From an uncultured Psychroflexus sp. (GTDB taxonomy: Bacteria; Bacteroidota; Bacteroidia; Flavobacteriales; Flavobacteriaceae), in the NCBI GenBank assembly GCA_913062845.1, contig CAJXVZ010000005.1, positions 1 to 64,000 on the forward strand: a stretch of DNA of 64,000 nt. Direction: 5' to 3'. Under the pieces are notes generated by a model. It was not told the origin of the DNA, searched no databases, and saw nothing but the letters and a program-made list of their open reading frames with translations. A program made the position numbers and the translations under genes. Each line of letters starts with the position of its first letter. The first letter of the stretch is position 1. This document shows positions 28,558 through 38,847 of the stretch, piece after piece.

Positions 28558-31281
28558 TTATTTCACAATCACTTTCTTAACCAGTTCTGAACCGTTCTGA
28601 ATTACTTTTACAAAATAAATACCAGTATTCAAATCACTTACACCTATGCTGAAGGTATTGTTGTTATTATTTTTACTGGTCTGCCTGATCAAACGTCCAT
28701 TCAAATCTATCAATTGAATATCTGCATTGGAACTATCAACAAAATCTATATTTAAGACATCTGTAGCAGGATTCGGATAAACACTAAAGAAATCCTGTTC
28801 AAAGATTTGACTGTCTAAAGTTGTTGCTGAACAAATATCCAGCGCCCAGTACTCTATGGTTCCCGTATTGCCTATAAAGAAGTCTGTAACTCTTAAAGTC
28901 CAGGTACCATCAGTCTCTGTTCCTTCAAACGCAGAAAGAGATTCTACCGGCTCAAAGAAACCTGTAAGGGTATCATCACAATTTGATACATATAGTGGAA
29001 TACCTCCGTCAGCAAAAGTCAAATCTATTTCTTCCGTGTTACAAAGATCTCTGCTCCAAAGCTTAACTACCTGACCTCCGGGTCCTACAAGTTCAATGTC
29101 AATATCCTGAAAATTTGTATGCGATAGTTGAACCTGAACCGACAAACTGGAAACTATATCATCCTGTGAAATTGAAATAGTAGATTCTCCCGGCGTACCA
29201 GGACTTGGACCTACAAAACCAGAACCATCGGGTATACTCGTATTTGATGTTTCTTCTGCAAATTGACAGGTAGCATTGATATTAAAAAACTTTTCATTTA
29301 GAGCAAAGAAAATATTGTCTGAAGCTTTCACCATCAATCTGCAATTGGAACCAACTATCCCGGCAGGTACTGTGATATCCTCTGAACCATCATTGGGCGT
29401 GTTGGCCAATAACACGTGATCAAATGAGATACCACCATTTGTAGATACCAGAATATCAACTTCAGCGGCATCAATACCATTCGCATCAGTACCTGCAACA
29501 TCCCAGGTTATTGTTTCTGTATCGCCTAGGTTCCACACAATTCCATCCTGATCCTGAGATGTCACCTTAAATGGCCCGGTACCTGCAACAACGGATAAGC
29601 TCACAAGATCCTGTTCACTTTGACCACCCAGAGGATTATTATCTCTCACGGTTACTACAAAATCCATATCTCTCGCAACATTTGGAAGAACCTCCCAGGT
29701 TGTTTGAAGCTGATTATTTAGAAGGGTTTCCATTCTTGGGAAAAATCTTGAAGAACTTGTTGTCGGTGCAAAACCTCTGAACATTGGGCCAACGGATGTT
29801 GTTGAAGACGGTGGTTGTGTTGCGATTTGATTATCAAATTGCTCCCAGGCGTAAGTTAAGAAATCTCCATCCGGGTCTGAAGCCTGTGCCTCTAAAACGA
29901 AGGCCGTTCTCCTTGGAATCAAATAATCTGCCCCAGGTGTAACAGAAGGTGGTGTATTTGCAATATTAGCGTTCTGTGCACAGTTTGTTGTCGTCATTCG
30001 GTTAAACATCTGAATCAAACTGGAAGAATGGTAATGATCCAGATTATCTCCTATAACATTAGGGTTACAAATACCGGCGTAAGACATAATGGTAACACCA
30101 CTGCCAATTTCATAAACCGAATTGTCAGACCTGTTACCATTACAAGGGTTGTTAAAAGTATGAGGAGCGCCAAACTGGTGTCCGATTTCATGTGCAAAAG
30201 TCAAGTCTATGCCGTCTCCAACGGGCACTGAGGAACCCGAGACACCACCAGCTTTTATGTTGTCGTTACACAAACTATTTAAAAAAGCAACTCCACCACC
30301 AATGGTTGTTAGAACATGACCGATATCGTAATTATTGTCTCCTATGAATGTTGGTAAAAATGCGTTGTGTTCACCTAAAATAACACCTGTACTGTTTGTG
30401 TCAGAATAAGGATCTGTTGCAGGATCTAAAAATATAATATTATCTATATTTGGTATGAATTGTAGGTTGACAGCTATTTCATTCTCAAGTATCCCATTAA
30501 CTCTGTCTAAAGAAACAGTCATTGCTGAAAGAACGGCAGCCTTTTGCTGAGTTGTTGTTCCAGAAGAAACACCAGCCTGGTTAATGTGGTACAAAGAATA
30601 TTCTGCAGTCGTTGCACAAGCAAATCTATATGTTCTGAATGTAGAATCGTCTATAGTAAGTTCATCTGTTTCAGGTGAGTAACCCATTGCCTCCATAGCC
30701 TGGTTTTCAGCCTGATTTTCAAAATCACATGTGAATTGAGGGAATGTTGCATCCTTCATATTGAAAACTTTATAGAAGCCACCGTTTTTGGTGTAAGGAT
30801 TTATATACACTGAGCCTTTTGAACTAAATATTTTAGCATATACGCCATGTGGCGTAACTGTTACTCTTACCCTATCTGAATTATCACCCCTGTGTTTACC
30901 CAGATAAGATTTGATCATAGGATAGTTTGTAGCCAAATCCGGATGTAAAGTCTGTACTTCAAACATTTCAAACACACCAAATTTATTCTGGGCATAAGGA
31001 ATCTCGATCAATACATTAGAATTCTCCTTTTCAAAGCGCATAGGTGCTTGTAGTAAAGTATTCTTCAAAGATTGCTCATTCAGTTGAAATACACTAAAAT
31101 CAGAAACCTGTGTTTCATAATATACAAGATCTTCATTATCGATTGCATTAATGTTTTTTAAACTCCAGTGATTAGACTGGGAATAAGCTATTGTTGATAA
31201 AATAATCGTGATAGCTAAAATTACTTTTCTCATATTAAACTTTTTTTGTAAATATACGAATAGACCAAAAAAAAGCTGCAA
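28558..31281 (-). CDS. secreted reprolysin-like zinc metallopeptidase with proprotein-convertase P-domain and T9SS C-terminal sorting domain
   Basis: HEIGHQFGAPHTFN zinc motif; P-domain region; C-terminal SVYPNPATDVLNIDF...GIYFVKVIQNGSELVKKVIVK. Native start may be ATG at 31231. Confidence 0.9.
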   Translation of the reverse strand: MQLFFGLFVYLQKKFNMRKVILAITIILSTIAYSQSNHWSLKNINAIDNEDLVYYETQVSDFSVFQLNEQSLKNTLLQAPMRFEKENSNVLIEIPYAQNKFGVFEMFEVQTLHPDLATNYPMIKSYLGKHRGDNSDRVRVTVTPHGVYAKIFSSKGSVYINPYTKNGGFYKVFNMKDATFPQFTCDFENQAENQAMEAMGYSPETDELTIDDSTFRTYRFACATTAEYSLYHINQAGVSSGTTTQQKAAVLSAMTVSLDRVNGILENEIAVNLQFIPNIDNIIFLDPATDPYSDTNSTGVILGEHNAFLPTFIGDNNYDIGHVLTTIGGGVAFLNSLCNDNIKAGGVSGSSVPVGDGIDLTFAHEIGHQFGAPHTFNNPCNGNRSDNSVYEIGSGVTIMSYAGICNPNVIGDNLDHYHSSSLIQMFNRMTTTNCAQNANIANTPPSVTPGADYLIPRRTAFVLEAQASDPDGDFLTYAWEQFDNQIATQPPSSTTSVGPMFRGFAPTTSSSRFFPRMETLLNNQLQTTWEVLPNVARDMDFVVTVRDNNPLGGQSEQDLVSLSVVAGTGPFKVTSQDQDGIVWNLGDTETITWDVAGTDANGIDAAEVDILVSTNGGISFDHVLLANTPNDGSEDITVPAGIVGSNCRLMVKASDNIFFALNEKFFNINATCQFAEETSNTSIPDGSGFVGPSPGTPGESTISISQDDIVSSLSVQVQLSHTNFQDIDIELVGPGGQVVKLWSRDLCNTEEIDLTFADGGIPLYVSNCDDTLTGFFEPVESLSAFEGTETDGTWTLRVTDFFIGNTGTIEYWALDICSATTLDSQIFEQDFFSVYPNPATDVLNIDFVDSSNADIQLIDLNGRLIRQTSKNNNNNTFSIGVSDLNTGIYFVKVIQNGSELVKKVIVK

Positions 31282-31299
31282 AACATGCAGCTTTTTGTT
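31267..31299. terminator. terminator hairpin between tandem metallopeptidase genes
   Basis: AAAAGCTGCA aaaca TGCAGCTTTTT. Confidence 0.85.
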
Positions 31300-31320
31300 A
31301 TTAAATTAAGTATTTGAAAC

Positions 31321-34074
31321 TTATCTTATGATCAATTTACTCACGAATTTACCATTATCATTATTAACTTCGACAAGATAAACACCTCTTTGGTATTCAT
31401 TTTGAAGTTCAACTCTTAACGAGGTATTGTTTGAATTTGGTTCAATTGATTCTATGAGCCTTCCACGGATATCAAAAATTGAAATAGTTGAATCATTACC
31501 TAATGGCTGATTAAAATTCAAATTGAAAATTCCATCGTTAGGGTTCGGTGAAATTGAAAATTCATTGAATTGATTATCCTCAACCGAGAAGGTTGTTGAG
31601 CAAATTTCGATGTCCCAGGAGTTAAGTGTACCCACATCACCATTAAAAAAGTCAGCAAACTGTAATGTCCAGTCACCACTTGTTCCATTTGAAAATACCG
31701 TCAATAAGTCATCGTCCGGATCTACCGGTGCAAATACGCCTGTTGGCCCGGGACCCGGTGACGGACCACAGTCAGTGCCAGGAGAAGGTAAAGCTGCACC
31801 GTTATCATTAAAAGTAATAACAAAACTGTCCTCATTATCACAATTTCTCGACCATAGAGAAACTATTTCACCACTCGGACTGGCCAATTGAAAAACCATA
31901 TCCTGAATATAAGTGTGTGATACGTCGAGTGTCACGTTAACGTCATCTATATTGTTTATATCAGATGGGATATTGATAACGCTGGTTACCAAAGGACCTT
32001 GCTGATTCGGGCCAGCGCCATCAGGGATGGCTACGGCATTATTATTAGCAAAATTATCACAATTCACGGATACATTGGAGTCTATTGCAAATGTCGTTTG
32101 GTTAACTGCGTAATACACGTTATCTACAGGTTCTACAAGAATTCTGCAAAATGGTGCCTGTAAAGTTGGGACTACAATGTCCTCTGTTCCATCATTTGGT
32201 GTATTTGCAGCTAAAGTAGTATTAAAAGTGATTCCACCATCAGTAGACAAAAGGATATTTACATTACTTGTATTTATTCCATTGGCGTCGGTACCTGCAA
32301 CGTCCCATGTAATTGTTCTTGTTTCTCCGGGCAACCAGTTAATATTGGTTGTGTTTTGAGAGGTAACCTGAAATGGTCCAACGTTTGCAAAATTGACAAT
32401 TACGACGTCTCTTGAAGATTGACCTACATTAATATTGTTGTCTCTCACCGTTACAGCAAAATTCATAGTTCTTGCTACCGTTGGAATAACTTCCCAGGTT
32501 GGTGCCAGATTTCCACTTAAAACAGCATTAAACTCAGGGAAATAGCGTCTGGAATCACTGGAAGAAGGTAAAGATCTAAAGCTAGGTCCTGTAGTAGATG
32601 TAGGCGATGGCGTTTGCTCTTGACCGTTAGGGAATGCTATCCCATTGTTTATTTGCTCCCAGTTATATGTCAATGCATCATTCTCAGCATCTGTTGCAGT
32701 CACATCCAGATAAAAAGCTGTCCCATTTGGAATCGTATAATCCGGTACCGGAGTGATAGTTGGTGCACTATTAGGCTGTCCTGTAAGAGCTGCACAGCTC
32801 GAACCATTTCCAATTGAAATGTTTTGGTAAATCTGATTGATACTTATCTGATGAAAATGCGCATCACTATTGCTCTGTACATTTGGTGGACATATACCTG
32901 CATAAGCCATAATTGTGCTGCCGCTTCCGGGTTCAACAGCTACTGCATCACTTCTTGCACCGCCACAAAAGTTATTAAATGTATGCTGTGCACCAAACTG
33001 ATGCCCTATTTCATGACTCACATAGTCAACATCATAAGGATCGCCAACAGGAGCTACTCCACCTGTCGCACCACGGGCTTTGGCACCTGGTACACATAAG
33101 CTTCCTAAAGCAGCTACGCCACCACCTGGTGCCGTACTTACAATATGCCCTATATCATAATTAGCCGATTGAATGACATTATCAATTGTGGTTTGATTTT
33201 CACCAAGCATTGCAAAAACGTCAAAATTAGTGTAGGGATCCGTATTCCCGTTCAAGAATATAATCTGGTCATTGTTTGCGACTAATTGCATTGTAGAGCC
33301 AAGATCTCTCTCATAAATTGAATTAACTCTGTCGACGGTTACAGTTATAGCGGCGAGCACAGCAGCTATTTGTTGTGTGGTTGTTCCGCCTCCAACACCA
33401 GCCTGGTTTATGTGATATTGAGAATACTCACCGGTTGCCGCAACAGCGATCCTGTAAGTTCTTAAATTACTGTCATCTACTGTATAAATTTGGTTTTCTG
33501 TTGCTGATGTTTGATTTGCTATTAAGTCTGATTGATTATGAAAGAGACAACTGGACTGAGTAAGATCAGAAGTACTCGATTTTAAAAACATAGTATAATA
33601 ATCACTGGATTTATCAAGCGGATTTATGAATACCTGTCCTACATCAGGTTTTAATACCATTCCATAAAATCCGTAGGGGGTTATGGTAATTCTTAACACG
33701 CTACCGTCATTCTTATCAGATCTTCTACCTGTAAAAGAGTGTATGTCAGGATAGTTTGAAGAAAGTACAGGCGAAAGTGTCTTTACTTTGAATATTTCAT
33801 AAGTTTCAAAATCACCTTTAGAATTTGGAATTTTAAGCTCCACATTACTGTTCGAAGCATCTTCCCTGTATGGCGCTGAAATAATGGAAGACAAAACATC
33901 TGATTTGCTCATTTGAAAGTATGAAGCATTTTTGATGGTTATATCATATTCAATAATTTCACTTTCATCTATTTTTATATCCTTATAATCGATCCCTTTC
34001 CATGGATTTTTTTGAGCATAAGTAGTTGAAAATAAAAAACATAGAAAAAATAATTTTAGTAAATTTTTAATCAT
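31321..34074 (-). CDS. secreted reprolysin-like zinc metallopeptidase with P-domain and T9SS sorting domain (tandem paralog)
   Basis: HEIGHQFGAQHTFN; C-terminal FSISPNPNDGIFNLNF...GVYLVEVNNDNGKFVSKLIIR. Confidence 0.9.
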   Translation of the reverse strand: MIKNLLKLFFLCFLFSTTYAQKNPWKGIDYKDIKIDESEIIEYDITIKNASYFQMSKSDVLSSIISAPYREDASNSNVELKIPNSKGDFETYEIFKVKTLSPVLSSNYPDIHSFTGRRSDKNDGSVLRITITPYGFYGMVLKPDVGQVFINPLDKSSDYYTMFLKSSTSDLTQSSCLFHNQSDLIANQTSATENQIYTVDDSNLRTYRIAVAATGEYSQYHINQAGVGGGTTTQQIAAVLAAITVTVDRVNSIYERDLGSTMQLVANNDQIIFLNGNTDPYTNFDVFAMLGENQTTIDNVIQSANYDIGHIVSTAPGGGVAALGSLCVPGAKARGATGGVAPVGDPYDVDYVSHEIGHQFGAQHTFNNFCGGARSDAVAVEPGSGSTIMAYAGICPPNVQSNSDAHFHQISINQIYQNISIGNGSSCAALTGQPNSAPTITPVPDYTIPNGTAFYLDVTATDAENDALTYNWEQINNGIAFPNGQEQTPSPTSTTGPSFRSLPSSSDSRRYFPEFNAVLSGNLAPTWEVIPTVARTMNFAVTVRDNNINVGQSSRDVVIVNFANVGPFQVTSQNTTNINWLPGETRTITWDVAGTDANGINTSNVNILLSTDGGITFNTTLAANTPNDGTEDIVVPTLQAPFCRILVEPVDNVYYAVNQTTFAIDSNVSVNCDNFANNNAVAIPDGAGPNQQGPLVTSVINIPSDINNIDDVNVTLDVSHTYIQDMVFQLASPSGEIVSLWSRNCDNEDSFVITFNDNGAALPSPGTDCGPSPGPGPTGVFAPVDPDDDLLTVFSNGTSGDWTLQFADFFNGDVGTLNSWDIEICSTTFSVEDNQFNEFSISPNPNDGIFNLNFNQPLGNDSTISIFDIRGRLIESIEPNSNNTSLRVELQNEYQRGVYLVEVNNDNGKFVSKLIIR

Positions 34075-34179
34075 AGCTCTGCTGGTATTGTTAAGTTTAA
34101 ATTAATTTTTATTCACAAATTAAGGTTTTTTTTTGCTAAAATCATAATATTGAGACATCAAATTTAAAAATTTAAAATT

Positions 34180-35022
34180 ATGAGAAAATTATTACTGATA
34201 TGTTTTATCACTGTATTCGCCGGTGTAAGTGCTCAGGTACAAACACCACAACCCAGTCCTTCTGTACAATTGAAACAGGTTGTAGGACTAACCAACTTTG
34301 AAATTAACTATTCAAGTCCATCAATGAGAGGAAGAGAAATTTTTGGTGATCTGGTTCCATTTGAAAAACTCTGGAGAACTGGTGCTAATAAAAATACTAC
34401 CATTAGTTTTGATGACAATATTGTTTTTGGTGGTGTTGAAGTTGAAGCCGGAGAATATGCCATCTTTTCAGAGCCGGGAGAGAGAGAATGGAAAATTTAC
34501 CTCTATAAAAACACAGAAAACTGGGGAACACCTAGGGAGTGGAATGAAGAGTTGATCGCTGCAAGCGTTATGGTGGAAGCCATAAACGTAGAACCCGCAT
34601 TTGAATCATTCACTATAAGCTTTGGCCATTTCACAAAAGATTCTGCACACCTGATCATGACCTGGGAAAACACTTCAACTCATATACTTATTGAAGTGCC
34701 TTCCGATAAAAAAGTAATGAAAAGTATAGAGATGAGCATGAAGGACCCTTCACCTGCAGACCTTTACAGTGCTGCAGTTTATTTTTTAGAAACAGACAGA
34801 GATATCGACAAAGCTAAAAAGTGGATTGATCAGGCTATGGATGCTCGTGATGACAAACCATACTGGATGTTAAGACAGCAATCTCTTATATATGCTAAAG
34901 CGGGAGAAAAAAATATGGCTATAAAATTAGCTCAGCAATCCTTAGAAGCAGCACAGAAAGCCAGAAATGCAGATTATGTAAAAATGAATAAAGAATCTTT
35001 GAAAGAGTTGGGCGCTTATTAA
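34180..35022 (+). CDS. DUF2911 domain-containing protein
   Basis: SPSVQLKQVVGLTNFEINYSSPSMRGREIFGDLVPFEKLWRTGANKNTTISFDDNI, plus C-terminal TPR-like region. Confidence 0.88.
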   Translation: MRKLLLICFITVFAGVSAQVQTPQPSPSVQLKQVVGLTNFEINYSSPSMRGREIFGDLVPFEKLWRTGANKNTTISFDDNIVFGGVEVEAGEYAIFSEPGEREWKIYLYKNTENWGTPREWNEELIAASVMVEAINVEPAFESFTISFGHFTKDSAHLIMTWENTSTHILIEVPSDKKVMKSIEMSMKDPSPADLYSAAVYFLETDRDIDKAKKWIDQAMDARDDKPYWMLRQQSLIYAKAGEKNMAIKLAQQSLEAAQKARNADYVKMNKESLKELGAY

Positions 35023-35043
35023 GCTAAACTCTGTTGATCAAAG

Positions 35044-35170
35044 AAAACAGTCTCAGTACCTATTTATCTTATTGTTCTGAAATAAAATCAGAACAGTCCG
35101 ATTGAAAAACAGTTTGTCTAAGAAACTAAACCAATCCTTGTTTACATTTAATAGGTTTTGAGACTGTTTT
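35044..35170 (+). ncRNA. candidate structured RNA / long-range terminator stem
   Basis: AAAACAGTCTCA(35044-35055)/TGAGACTGTTTT(35159-35170) plus ACCTATT(35058-35064)/AATAGGT(35150-35156), enclosing hairpins GTTCTGA/TCAGAAC and AGTTT/AAACT, followed by a T-rich tail. Confidence 0.45.
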
Positions 35171-35333
35171 TTTATTTTAAATATCAGTATAATAAAATTT
35201 TGATACTACTCTAGAAGACTGATTTTCATCAAACTATCAATATTTATCAGTATATACTTATAGGATATCAACCTGTATCTTACTTTGATTTAAATATTTA
35301 TTTCAATTTTATTGCGGTTTATTTATGAAGCCC

Positions 35334-35341
35334 TATATTTG
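35334..35341 (+). promoter_or_regulatory. -7 box TATATTTG upstream of secDF
   Basis: TAnnTTTG match with a TTG at 35312-35314 about 19 nt upstream. Confidence 0.5.
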
Positions 35342-35375
35342 TGCGATTTTTTAGACACATATAATTTTTTAACAA

Positions 35376-38300
35376 ATGCATAATAAAGGATTAATTAGAT
35401 TATTCGCCATTTTATTTGGAATTGTCTGTATTTATCAACTATCGTACACTTACATTGCCAGCCAGATTGAAGATAATGCTGAAGCTTTTGCAACCGCAAA
35501 AGTACCTGATACTGAGAAGAATTACGCCGACTTGAGAGAAGAACAGGTCAAATTTTATCTGGATTCGGTCGCAAATGAACCTTATTTTATAGGAATTACT
35601 TATGAAGATGCCAAAAATAAGGAGCTCAATAAGGGATTGGATCTAAAAGGTGGTATAAATGTTATCCTTCAAATATCTGTAAAAGATATATTGAAAAACA
35701 TGGCCAATAAGACAGACGACCCGGCCTTTAACAAAGCTTTGGAGGAAGCATCAAGAAAACAGAAAAACAGCCCGGACCCTTATATTGATTTGTTTTTTGA
35801 ATCCTTTAATGAAATAGAGGGTGCAAAACTGGCATCTCCCAACATTTTTGCGAATAAAGATTTGTCTGACGAGGTCAATTTCAATATGACAAATCAGCAA
35901 GTACAACCTATCATCAGAACAAAAATTGATGAAAGTATAGTATCTGCATTTGAGGTCATAAGAGAACGTATAGACAAATTTGGTGTTACTCAACCAAATA
36001 TTCAGAGACTAGGTGAATCCGGTAGAATACTTGTAGAACTTCCAGGAGCTAAGGATATTTCAAGAATTCAAAAGTTACTTCAAAGTACAGCACAGCTAGA
36101 ATTTTGGGATGTTTATCAAATGGGAGACCTTGTAAACTTTTTTGTTCAGGCCAATACAGTTGCTGCGCAGAATATTGTGATTCAGGACTCCATAAATAAC
36201 AAAACTACAGAAACTCAGGAGAAAGTTGCTGATTCTACCGACACAGATGACGAATTAGCTGAGTTACTGGACAGTTCTGAAGATGCTGAAGCCGAAGAGG
36301 CTGAAATTGCAAAGAAGAATCCTTTATTTACAACATTAACTTTATCACAAAACGAAAGATCTCCGGTTCTTGGTGTTGCAAAAATTTCTGATACAGCTGT
36401 CGTTAACAGTTACCTTAAAGACCCAAAAGCCAGACAGTTTTTAAAAGACGAACAGAGGTTTTTAGAGTTCAAATGGGGAAAACCAGCGAAAGGTAGTGAA
36501 GTCATTGAATTGTATGCTATCAAAGGTAATAGAAAAGACGAGCCTGCTCTAAGCGGTTCTGTCATAACTGATGCCAAACAAGAATACACTCAAACTGGAG
36601 AAATTGTTGTAAGCATGAGAATGAACGGAAGAGGTTCTCAGATATGGGAGGAAATGACAGGTAAAGCTTATGAAAACGGAACACAAATAGCTATAGTACT
36701 TGATGATATTGTTTATTCTGCGCCAGGTGTTACAACAGGGCCTATTTCCGGCGGTAACAGCCAGATTAGTGGAGATTTTACAATTACAGAGGCAAAAGAT
36801 TTAGCTAATGTTTTAAGAGCAGGTAAATTACCGGCATCTGCAGACATCATTCAAAGTGAAATCGTAGGACCTTCATTGGGCCAGGAAGCTATTGACAGTG
36901 GTATTAATTCCTTCCTGATTGCTTTAATTCTTGTCCTTTTATGGATGATTTTTTACTACGGCAAAGCAGGTATTTATGCTGATATTGCATTGGTGGTTAA
37001 TATCGTATTTATATTCGGTGTACTTGCCGGACTAAAAGCCGTATTAACATTACCTGGTATAGCCGGTATTGTCTTAACTATTGGTATGTCAGTTGATGCT
37101 AACGTGCTTATTTTTGAAAGGATAAAAGAAGAATTAGCAGCAGGAAAGGCACAATATGAAGCTATTAAAGACGGATTTAAAAATGCGCTGTCTTCAATAT
37201 TAGATGCTAACATCACAACAGGTCTAACCGGTTTAATCTTATTATTGTTTGGTACAGGCCCTATCAAAGGTTTTGCAACTACGCTATTAATCGGTATTTT
37301 GACATCCTTATTTACAGCTATTTTTATTACAAGATTATTTTTGGATGGCTACGGCAAAAATAACAAGGCACTTGCCTTCTCTACGCCACCTACTAAAAAT
37401 TTCCTTAAGGACATTTTTATAAATTTCCTGAACAAAAGAAAAGTAGCCTATATCTTCTCAGGAATTTTGATGTTGGCAAGTATTGCTTTACTTTCAACTA
37501 AAGGACTTAATCAGGGTGTGGATTTTGTTGGTGGACGTACCTACACTGTGAGGTTCGATCAAGCGGTAAATCCTAATGAACTTGAAACAGCTCTGACGGA
37601 TGCTTTAGGTAGTGCTGATATAAAAACTTTTGGCTCTGATAACCAAATTAAAGTGACCACAAATTATAAAGTTAATGAGGAAGGCATAGAAGTTGGGCAA
37701 GAGATTGTATCAAAAATGTACGCTGCTTTTCAGAGCTATTTCCCTGATGGTTTTACAGAAGAGCAATTCTCATTGTCACAGGGTGAAGAGTCTGAATACG
37801 GGATAATGTCCTCTATGAAAGTCGGACCCACAATCGCCGACGATATCAAAGAGGCCTCCTTTTACGCCATAATCGGATCTCTAATTGTTGTATTCTTATA
37901 TATTCTATTGAGATTCAGACGTTGGCAGTTTAGTGTTGGCGCGGTTGTAGCGGTAATACACGATACGCTTATTGTACTTGGATTATTCTCCTTATTACAT
38001 GGTTTAATGCCTTTCAGCCTTGAGATCGACCAGGCCTTTATAGCTGCGATATTGACAGTGATTGGTTATTCATTGAATGACACGGTTGTGGTGTTTGACA
38101 GAATAAGGGAATATTATAACATACATCCAAACTGGAATCTGTTCAAGATCATAAATGTTGGTGCCAGCTCTACTTTGAGCAGAACTTTAAACACCTCTTT
38201 CACCACATTGATTGTGTTGTTGGCGATATTCATTTTCGGTGGCGACAGTATCAGAGGATTTATGTTTGCATTGATCATAGGTGTAATTGTCGGTACTTAT

Positions 38301-38414
38301 TCTTCTGTATTTATTGCAACACCTATAATGTTTGATACAAGTAGCAGAACTAAAATCGATCTTTCCGATAAAAATGCCAAGAAAGAAGAGGAAGAAGAAG
38401 CGGTAAAGGCTTAG
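35376..38414 (+). CDS. secDF: fused protein translocase subunit SecDF
   Basis: LDLKGGINVILQISV, VNPNIQRLGESGRILVELPGAKD-type region, GIVLTIGMSVDANVLIFERIKEEL, SecF half LNQGVDFVGGRTYTVRF and GYSLNDTVVVFDRIREY. Confidence 0.95.
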   Translation: MHNKGLIRLFAILFGIVCIYQLSYTYIASQIEDNAEAFATAKVPDTEKNYADLREEQVKFYLDSVANEPYFIGITYEDAKNKELNKGLDLKGGINVILQISVKDILKNMANKTDDPAFNKALEEASRKQKNSPDPYIDLFFESFNEIEGAKLASPNIFANKDLSDEVNFNMTNQQVQPIIRTKIDESIVSAFEVIRERIDKFGVTQPNIQRLGESGRILVELPGAKDISRIQKLLQSTAQLEFWDVYQMGDLVNFFVQANTVAAQNIVIQDSINNKTTETQEKVADSTDTDDELAELLDSSEDAEAEEAEIAKKNPLFTTLTLSQNERSPVLGVAKISDTAVVNSYLKDPKARQFLKDEQRFLEFKWGKPAKGSEVIELYAIKGNRKDEPALSGSVITDAKQEYTQTGEIVVSMRMNGRGSQIWEEMTGKAYENGTQIAIVLDDIVYSAPGVTTGPISGGNSQISGDFTITEAKDLANVLRAGKLPASADIIQSEIVGPSLGQEAIDSGINSFLIALILVLLWMIFYYGKAGIYADIALVVNIVFIFGVLAGLKAVLTLPGIAGIVLTIGMSVDANVLIFERIKEELAAGKAQYEAIKDGFKNALSSILDANITTGLTGLILLLFGTGPIKGFATTLLIGILTSLFTAIFITRLFLDGYGKNNKALAFSTPPTKNFLKDIFINFLNKRKVAYIFSGILMLASIALLSTKGLNQGVDFVGGRTYTVRFDQAVNPNELETALTDALGSADIKTFGSDNQIKVTTNYKVNEEGIEVGQEIVSKMYAAFQSYFPDGFTEEQFSLSQGEESEYGIMSSMKVGPTIADDIKEASFYAIIGSLIVVFLYILLRFRRWQFSVGAVVAVIHDTLIVLGLFSLLHGLMPFSLEIDQAFIAAILTVIGYSLNDTVVVFDRIREYYNIHPNWNLFKIINVGASSTLSRTLNTSFTTLIVLLAIFIFGGDSIRGFMFALIIGVIVGTYSSVFIATPIMFDTSSRTKIDLSDKNAKKEEEEEAVKA

Positions 38415-38440
38415 TGCCTGGCATAAATAAAAATCATCAT

Positions 38441-38471
38441 AAGCTGTTTCATACACGAGGCAGCTTTTTTA
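38441..38471 (+). terminator. terminator after secDF
   Basis: AAGCTG...CAGCTTTTTT. Confidence 0.6.
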
Positions 38472-38635
38472 ATTTTAGAGTTAGGGTCTTCTCTTATATA
38501 TTGATATATCAGCGAATAAAGAAGATAGTTAGCACTAATTGATTTGGGATACCTGATAAAGAATTAAGGCCGAAAATTATCCTTTATACATCAAGATAAC
38601 AAACGCGTAGACAATATTGAAAAAATGATTCTAAG

Positions 38636-38699
38636 CAGAATTCTGTGCGTCACTTAGCTTTACTATAACTCCTCGTTCGATGGGTTGGACTAAGTGACG
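38636..38699. repeat. palindrome plus inverted repeat in a gene-free gap
   Basis: CAGAATTCTG palindrome followed by CGTCACTTAG(38648-38657)/CTAAGTGACG(38690-38699) enclosing an imperfect palindrome AACTCCTCGTTCGATGGGTT. Confidence 0.6.
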
Positions 38700-38813
38700 T
38701 AAATAAAATCAAAAACCTCTGTACTGTCCAAATTACTCTTACAAATTAACACAACAGCTGGTCTTGCGGCCTGGTAATCTTAAGCCATTATTTATTTCCA
38801 AACTTCATAAAAT

Positions 38814-38845
38814 AAAAAACCCAAAACATAAGCTTTGGGTTTTTT
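38814..38845. terminator. bidirectional terminator
   Basis: AAAAAACCCAAAacataagcTTTGGGTTTTTT. Confidence 0.8.
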
Positions 38846-38847
38846 AT

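Noticed and set aside
31610-33563. Several plus-strand ORFs of 60-93 aa antisense to the second metallopeptidase gene
   Set aside because: Fully inside a long, clearly coding minus-strand gene; no recognisable protein features.
38187-38456. 89-aa minus-strand ORF over the secDF 3' end
   Set aside because: Antisense to SecDF coding sequence and its terminator; low-complexity translation of the EEEEE-coding stretch.
38660-38690. GTTCGAT in the 38.65-kb inverted repeat as a tRNA T-arm relic
   Set aside because: T-loop-like heptamer only; the flanking bases do not form a standard 5-bp T-stem.
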